From the NCBI GenBank assembly GCA_934270475.1, contig CAKQPS010000002.1, positions 62,001-126,000 of the forward strand: a DNA stretch of 64,000 nucleotides. Reading direction: 5' to 3'. A program made the translations under genes and the position numbers. The notes below the pieces were generated by a model. The model was not told the origin of the DNA. It ran no database searches and saw nothing but the letters and a program-made list of their open reading frames with translations. The DNA comes from an uncultured Alphaproteobacteria bacterium (lineage in GTDB: Bacteria; Pseudomonadota; Alphaproteobacteria; RF32; CAG-239). This document shows positions 60,745 to 64,000 of the stretch, piece by piece; positions within the stretch are counted from its first letter, which is position 1, and each line of letters begins with the position of its first letter.

Positions 60745-60850
60745 GAGAAGCCGCAATGGTGCGGTTTTGTAATTTCACACGCAGACAGGCGGAAGAGTTT
60801 ATCTCATTCGCTCCGGTGCTGTCAAAAGCCGAAGTCTGCGGAGGTTTAAC
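60745..60850 (+). promoter_or_regulatory. Structured rpsB leader, probable S2 autoregulatory RNA
   Basis: The leader folds readily. CCGCA/TGCGG forms a hairpin at 60751-60764, then CGCAGAC (60780-60786) pairs with GTCTGCG (60834-60840), enclosing GGC/GCC and CGGA/TCCG pairs. Ribosomal protein leaders of this kind are known for rpsB in several proteobacteria, where S2 binds and represses rpsB-tsf. The SD lies just downstream (AAAGGA near 60860). Binding by S2 is inferred. Confidence 0.55.
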
Positions 60851-60873
60851 CGGAAAATAAAGGATATATAAAT

Positions 60874-61674
60874 ATGACACTTCCTACTTTTACTTTGCGC
60901 CAAATGGTTGAAGCCGGCGTACACTTTGGTCACCACGCCCGTCGCTGGAATCCGCAAATGGCTCCGTATATTTACGGAAAAAAAGATAATATCCACATTA
61001 TCGATTTGCAAAAAACTTACCCTATGCTTTACAATGCTTTGAATGCTGTTCGCGATGTTGCTGCCAACGGCGGTAAAGTTTTGTTTGTGGCTACAAAACG
61101 CCAAGCTCAAGACATTGTTAAAGAAAGCGCAGGCCGCTGCGGTCAATTTTATGTAAACTACCGTTGGTTGGGCGGTATGCTGACAAACTGGAAAACTGTT
61201 TACAAATCAATTTCTCGTTTGAACAAGCTCAACGAAATGGAAGCTAACAACGCTTACGAAGGGTATACTAAAAAAGAAGTTATGAACCTGAAAAAAGAAC
61301 GCGAAAAATTGGCGATTACTTTGGATGGCATTAAAGATATGGGCGGTCAACCGGATATGTTGTTCGTGATTGACACTCCTAAAGAAGCTTTGGCTATTAA
61401 AGAAGCTAAAAAATTGGGTATTCCTGTTGTTGGTATTGTTGATACTAACGCTAACCCGAATGAAGTAGAATTCCCAGTTCCGGGAAATGATGACGCTATC
61501 CGCGCTATTCAATTCTACTGCGATTTGGTTTCTGACGCTGTTTTGGACGGTGTTCAGGCAGAAATGGAAGCTAAAGGCTTAGAAGTTTCTGACGCTGAAA
61601 CTGTTGAAGCAGAAGAAAAAGCTGCTCCAAAGAAAAGAGCTTCTCGCAAAAAAGCAGAATCTGCTGCTGAATAA
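60874..61674 (+). CDS. rpsB: 30S ribosomal protein S2
   Basis: 266 aa. MVEAGVHFGHHARRWNPQMAPYIYG opens the family domain; VLFVATKRQAQDIVKESA, YVNYRWLGGMLTNWKTV, PDMLFVIDTPKEALAIKEAKKLGIPVVGIVDTNANP (in parts) follow. The C-terminal Glu/Ala/Lys-rich tail (about 235-266) is longer than in E. coli, as in many alphaproteobacteria. It leads the rpsB-tsf unit. pyrH, usually next, is at 27647. Confidence 0.98.
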   Translation: MTLPTFTLRQMVEAGVHFGHHARRWNPQMAPYIYGKKDNIHIIDLQKTYPMLYNALNAVRDVAANGGKVLFVATKRQAQDIVKESAGRCGQFYVNYRWLGGMLTNWKTVYKSISRLNKLNEMEANNAYEGYTKKEVMNLKKEREKLAITLDGIKDMGGQPDMLFVIDTPKEALAIKEAKKLGIPVVGIVDTNANPNEVEFPVPGNDDAIRAIQFYCDLVSDAVLDGVQAEMEAKGLEVSDAETVEAEEKAAPKKRASRKKAESAAE

Positions 61675-61709
61675 GCAAGCGCTTCTTTGAAGGCTTAAAA
61701 ATAAAAAAC

Positions 61710-61740
61710 GGCGCGGCGGTTGATTTTTGATTGCCGCGCC
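61710..61740 (+). terminator. GC-rich hairpin between rpsB and tsf
   Basis: GGCGCGGC (61710-61717) pairs exactly with GCCGCGCC (61733-61740). No T-run follows, so it may attenuate or protect RNA ends rather than terminate. Confidence 0.5.
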
Positions 61741-61784
61741 TCATAAAATCTGAATTTATACGTTATATTAGAGGAATTTAAATT

Positions 61785-62717
61785 ATGGCAGATATTACAG
61801 CCGCTATGGTTAAAGAATTGAGAGAAACTACCGGCGCCGGTATGTTGGATTGTAAAAAAGCATTGGTTGAAGCCAACGGCAATATGGAACAAGCTGTTGA
61901 CTGGTTGCGCAAAAAAGGTTTGGCTTCGGCTGCAAAAAAATCTAGCCGTGTTGCCGCTGAAGGTTTGGTTGCTGTTGCCGTAGACGGTAATAAAGGCGCC
62001 GCTGTTGAAGTAAACTCTGAAACAGACTTCGTTGCTAAAAATGAAATTTTCCAAGAATATGTTGAAGACGCAGCTAAAGTTGCTTTGCATTGCAACGGCG
62101 ATGTTGAAGCTATGAAGGCTTTTGTTTGCCCTAAATGCTCTGAAGGCAAAACTTTTGGCGAACGCTTGACCGATATGATTGCTAAAATTGGTGAGAATAT
62201 GAACCTGCGCCGCGCTAAAGTTATCAGCGTAAACAATGGTGTGGTTTGCTCTTATGTTCACAATGCCGTGCGCAATGGTTTGGGTAAAATCGGCGTTTTG
62301 GTTGCTTTAGAATCCAGCGCAGACAAAGCAAAATTGGAAGAACTTGGCAAACATATTGCTATGCACATTGCTGCTACAGCTCCTATTGCTTTGAACATTG
62401 CCGGTGTGGCTCCGGAAGCTGTTGAGCATGAAAAATCTATTTTTGCTGAACAAGCAAAAGCCTCCGGCAAACCTGCAAACATTATTGAAAAAATGGTTGA
62501 AGGTCGTATCCGTAAATTCTATGAAGAAGTTGTTTTGGAAGAACAAGCTTTCATTATGGATCCGGATAAGAAAATCAAAGATATTGTTGCTGATGCTGCC
62601 AAAGAATGCGGCACAGACATCAAATTGACTGATTTCGTATTCTTCAAACTCGGCGATGGTTTGCAGAAAAAAGAAGAAGATTTTGCCGCTGAAGTTGCTG
62701 CTCAATTGGGCAAATAA
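61785..62717 (+). CDS. tsf: Elongation factor Ts
   Basis: 310 aa. The N-terminal UBA-like module ([24 protein letters not shown]) and EF-Tu contact region ([15 protein letters not shown]) are present, followed by the dimer-like core to about 310. EF-Ts reloads EF-Tu with GTP. It lies 110 bp after rpsB with an AGAGGAAT SD; a terminator follows. Expression is likely coupled to rpsB. Confidence 0.98.
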   Translation: MADITAAMVKELRETTGAGMLDCKKALVEANGNMEQAVDWLRKKGLASAAKKSSRVAAEGLVAVAVDGNKGAAVEVNSETDFVAKNEIFQEYVEDAAKVALHCNGDVEAMKAFVCPKCSEGKTFGERLTDMIAKIGENMNLRRAKVISVNNGVVCSYVHNAVRNGLGKIGVLVALESSADKAKLEELGKHIAMHIAATAPIALNIAGVAPEAVEHEKSIFAEQAKASGKPANIIEKMVEGRIRKFYEEVVLEEQAFIMDPDKKIKDIVADAAKECGTDIKLTDFVFFKLGDGLQKKEEDFAAEVAAQLGK

Positions 62718-62736
62718 GCTTAACAAAAACTTTTAT

Positions 62737-62766
62737 AAAAGGTTCCGTAAAAAACGGAACCTTTTA
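62737..62766 (+). terminator. tsf terminator
   Basis: AAAAGGTTCCG pairs with CGGAACCTTTT around an A-rich loop. Confidence 0.85.
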
Positions 62767-63071
62767 TATTTCTTCCGAACAAATATAAATTTTGCTTTGA
62801 TACGGAAACCTTTTATAAATAAAGAAAATATGCAGTCCAGTGCATAAAATACAGCAATGGCGGCGATAAAAATAAATCTTACATAACGGCTTTAAAAATT
62901 TTAACAAAACTTTCCACAGCAAAAAAATAACCGTATTCATTGTTTATCTCTAAAAATTCACTAGCTGATATACAAATAAAATTATTAAAAGTCAATTGCA
63001 AAAAGTCAAAAAATATGATATATGAAAATACACTATTTTATTATTATTTAATTATTTTAAACTTTTTCAAA
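62767..63071 (+). promoter_or_regulatory. AT-rich intergenic region with promoter for the gene at 63072
   Basis: About 305 bases without a convincing gene. TTGCAA (62996-63001), a 17-nt spacer and TATATG (63019-63024) form a promoter; the leader of about 40 nt is almost pure A/T with no SD. Nothing else stands out. Confidence 0.5.
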
Positions 63072-63569
63072 ATGAAAAATTTTCAATTTGTTTCGGTTTT
63101 AGTGCTGCTGGTTATTTGTATTGCCGGCGTTTACACTTTGACCAAGAAAACTGCTAGGAATGTGGAAGAAATAGAAAAAACTCAGTTGTTTTTGGTTTCT
63201 TCGCAAAAGACTGAAGACGGCAAGATAAAAAAATATTACAGCCTGCAGAGCCAACATAGCAAAGTTGTAGCAGATTGGATAAACGATGACTTTGGGAACC
63301 CGTTTATAAACTGCCGAGGCTTGGTATTTATTGGCAAAAAGCGCGGCGAAATGGAACTTTTTGACTGTCGAAAAAGTCCTTTTGAGCCAGTTTTAACGCA
63401 CCAATATTTGGATAAACACGGCTATATTTTGGTGGATATGCGTCCACATTATAACGATGACAGTTCTGTGGTTATAGAGCTGCGCCAAAAAGGTGTTGAC
63501 GGCTTTCTAGGCAAACATTTGCTGTCGTACGATTTGAATACAAAAAAATTAACGTCCCTGCTTAATTGA
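63072..63569 (+). CDS. Unknown anchored protein, 165 aa, no SD
   Basis: 165 aa from the ATG at 63072, the first start that gives a normal signal-anchor (MKNFQFVSVLVLLVICIAGVYTL); an in-frame longer version from 62940 has no credible leader. The remainder is a soluble, probably beta-rich domain (KIKKYYSLQSQHSKVVADWINDDF, LVFIGKKRGEMELFDCRKSPFEPVLTHQYLDK, in parts) facing the periplasm. Not recognised. It lacks an SD, as do the small-gene cassettes, but its codon use is like the core genes. A terminator follows. Confidence 0.65.
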   Translation: MKNFQFVSVLVLLVICIAGVYTLTKKTARNVEEIEKTQLFLVSSQKTEDGKIKKYYSLQSQHSKVVADWINDDFGNPFINCRGLVFIGKKRGEMELFDCRKSPFEPVLTHQYLDKHGYILVDMRPHYNDDSSVVIELRQKGVDGFLGKHLLSYDLNTKKLTSLLN

Positions 63570-63570
63570 A

Positions 63571-63608
63571 AAAAATACCCCGAGAGCTTTATGTTTCGGG
63601 GTATTTTT
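63571..63608 (+). terminator. Terminator of the gene at 63072
   Basis: AAAAATACCCCG pairs with CGGGGTATTTTT around a 14-nt loop, followed by AT. Confidence 0.88.
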
Positions 63609-63674
63609 ATTTGCAGAAAACGCCATACTCTCTTGCCTTTTATAAATACGAGTGCTACAAATGAGCAAATATAG

Positions 63675-64000
<326 letters not shown>

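Noticed and set aside
62767..62940. A 57-codon minus-strand frame beginning MNTVIFLLWKVLLKF
   Set aside because: It has only a weak AGAG before the start, no promoter, and overlaps the tsf terminator flank; AT-rich DNA easily yields such hydrophobic frames.

Overview
The window reads as part of the chromosome of a moderately AT-rich alphaproteobacterium. The lineage call rests on LpxI (the LpxH replacement common in this class), the RecA/AccBC/BamA gene types, the gpmI-envC-ctpA-rppH order, and a GTTC-N7-GTTC type LexA box (read on the minus strand) in the recA promoter. Several small unique proteins and a Pmp-like autotransporter suggest a host-associated, perhaps gut, lineage; that part is inference.

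Region by region. 1-2.7 kb: two minus-strand genes, a very long prepilin-like protein running off the left edge and an upstream partner with one membrane helix. 2.8-3.8 kb: a MutT-type Nudix gene, a gene-free patch of tRNA-derived fragments and hairpins, and tRNA-Gly(CCC). 3.8-8.7 kb: the minus operon lpxI-lpxB-comEC-DUF805. 8.7-10 kb: two unrecognised single-gene units with near-consensus promoters and no Shine-Dalgarno (SD). 10-13.7 kb: a WaaE-like glycosyltransferase, fabI, a YihY membrane protein, an HD-domain protein and the LexA-controlled recA. 14.8-16 kb: small membrane/unknown genes (one with an internal stop) and tRNA-Phe. 16-20 kb: a LysR regulator, accB-accC, a periplasmic cyclophilin. 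20.2-28.4 kb: the envelope/translation operon pyrH-frr-uppS-cdsA-rseP-bamA-lpxD-fabZ, without the dxr and lpxA genes often found in it. 28.5-33.1 kb: plsY-dprA-topA and infA. 33.1-43.8 kb: a 1,444-aa autotransporter, a PiT phosphate permease with its DUF47 partner, a DsbA-like protein, a glycosyltransferase, and a compact response regulator beside a membrane protein and a porin-like barrel. 44-49 kb: gpmI, an EnvC-like factor, ctpA, rppH. 49-53.3 kb: a TPR lipoprotein, a uracil-DNA glycosylase, and two secreted proteins sharing a four-cysteine pattern. 53.3-54.5 kb: a tandem array of three tiny membrane-peptide genes with repeated promoters, leaders and terminators. 54.6-64 kb: tolQRA, eno, parE, rpsB-tsf, an unknown anchored protein, and the start of a Firmicutes-type trpS.

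Most genes serve the envelope (lipid A, fatty acids, phospholipids, Bam, Tol, murein control) or core information processing. The most unusual material is the small SD-less, monocistronic transcription units at 8.8, 9.5, 20.0, 49.0 and 53.4-54.4 kb. They share an A/T-rich leader ending close to ATTATG, near-consensus sigma-70 promoters and strong hairpin terminators, unlike the SD-led operons around them. All functional statements are from reading the sequence and family knowledge; no database search was run.
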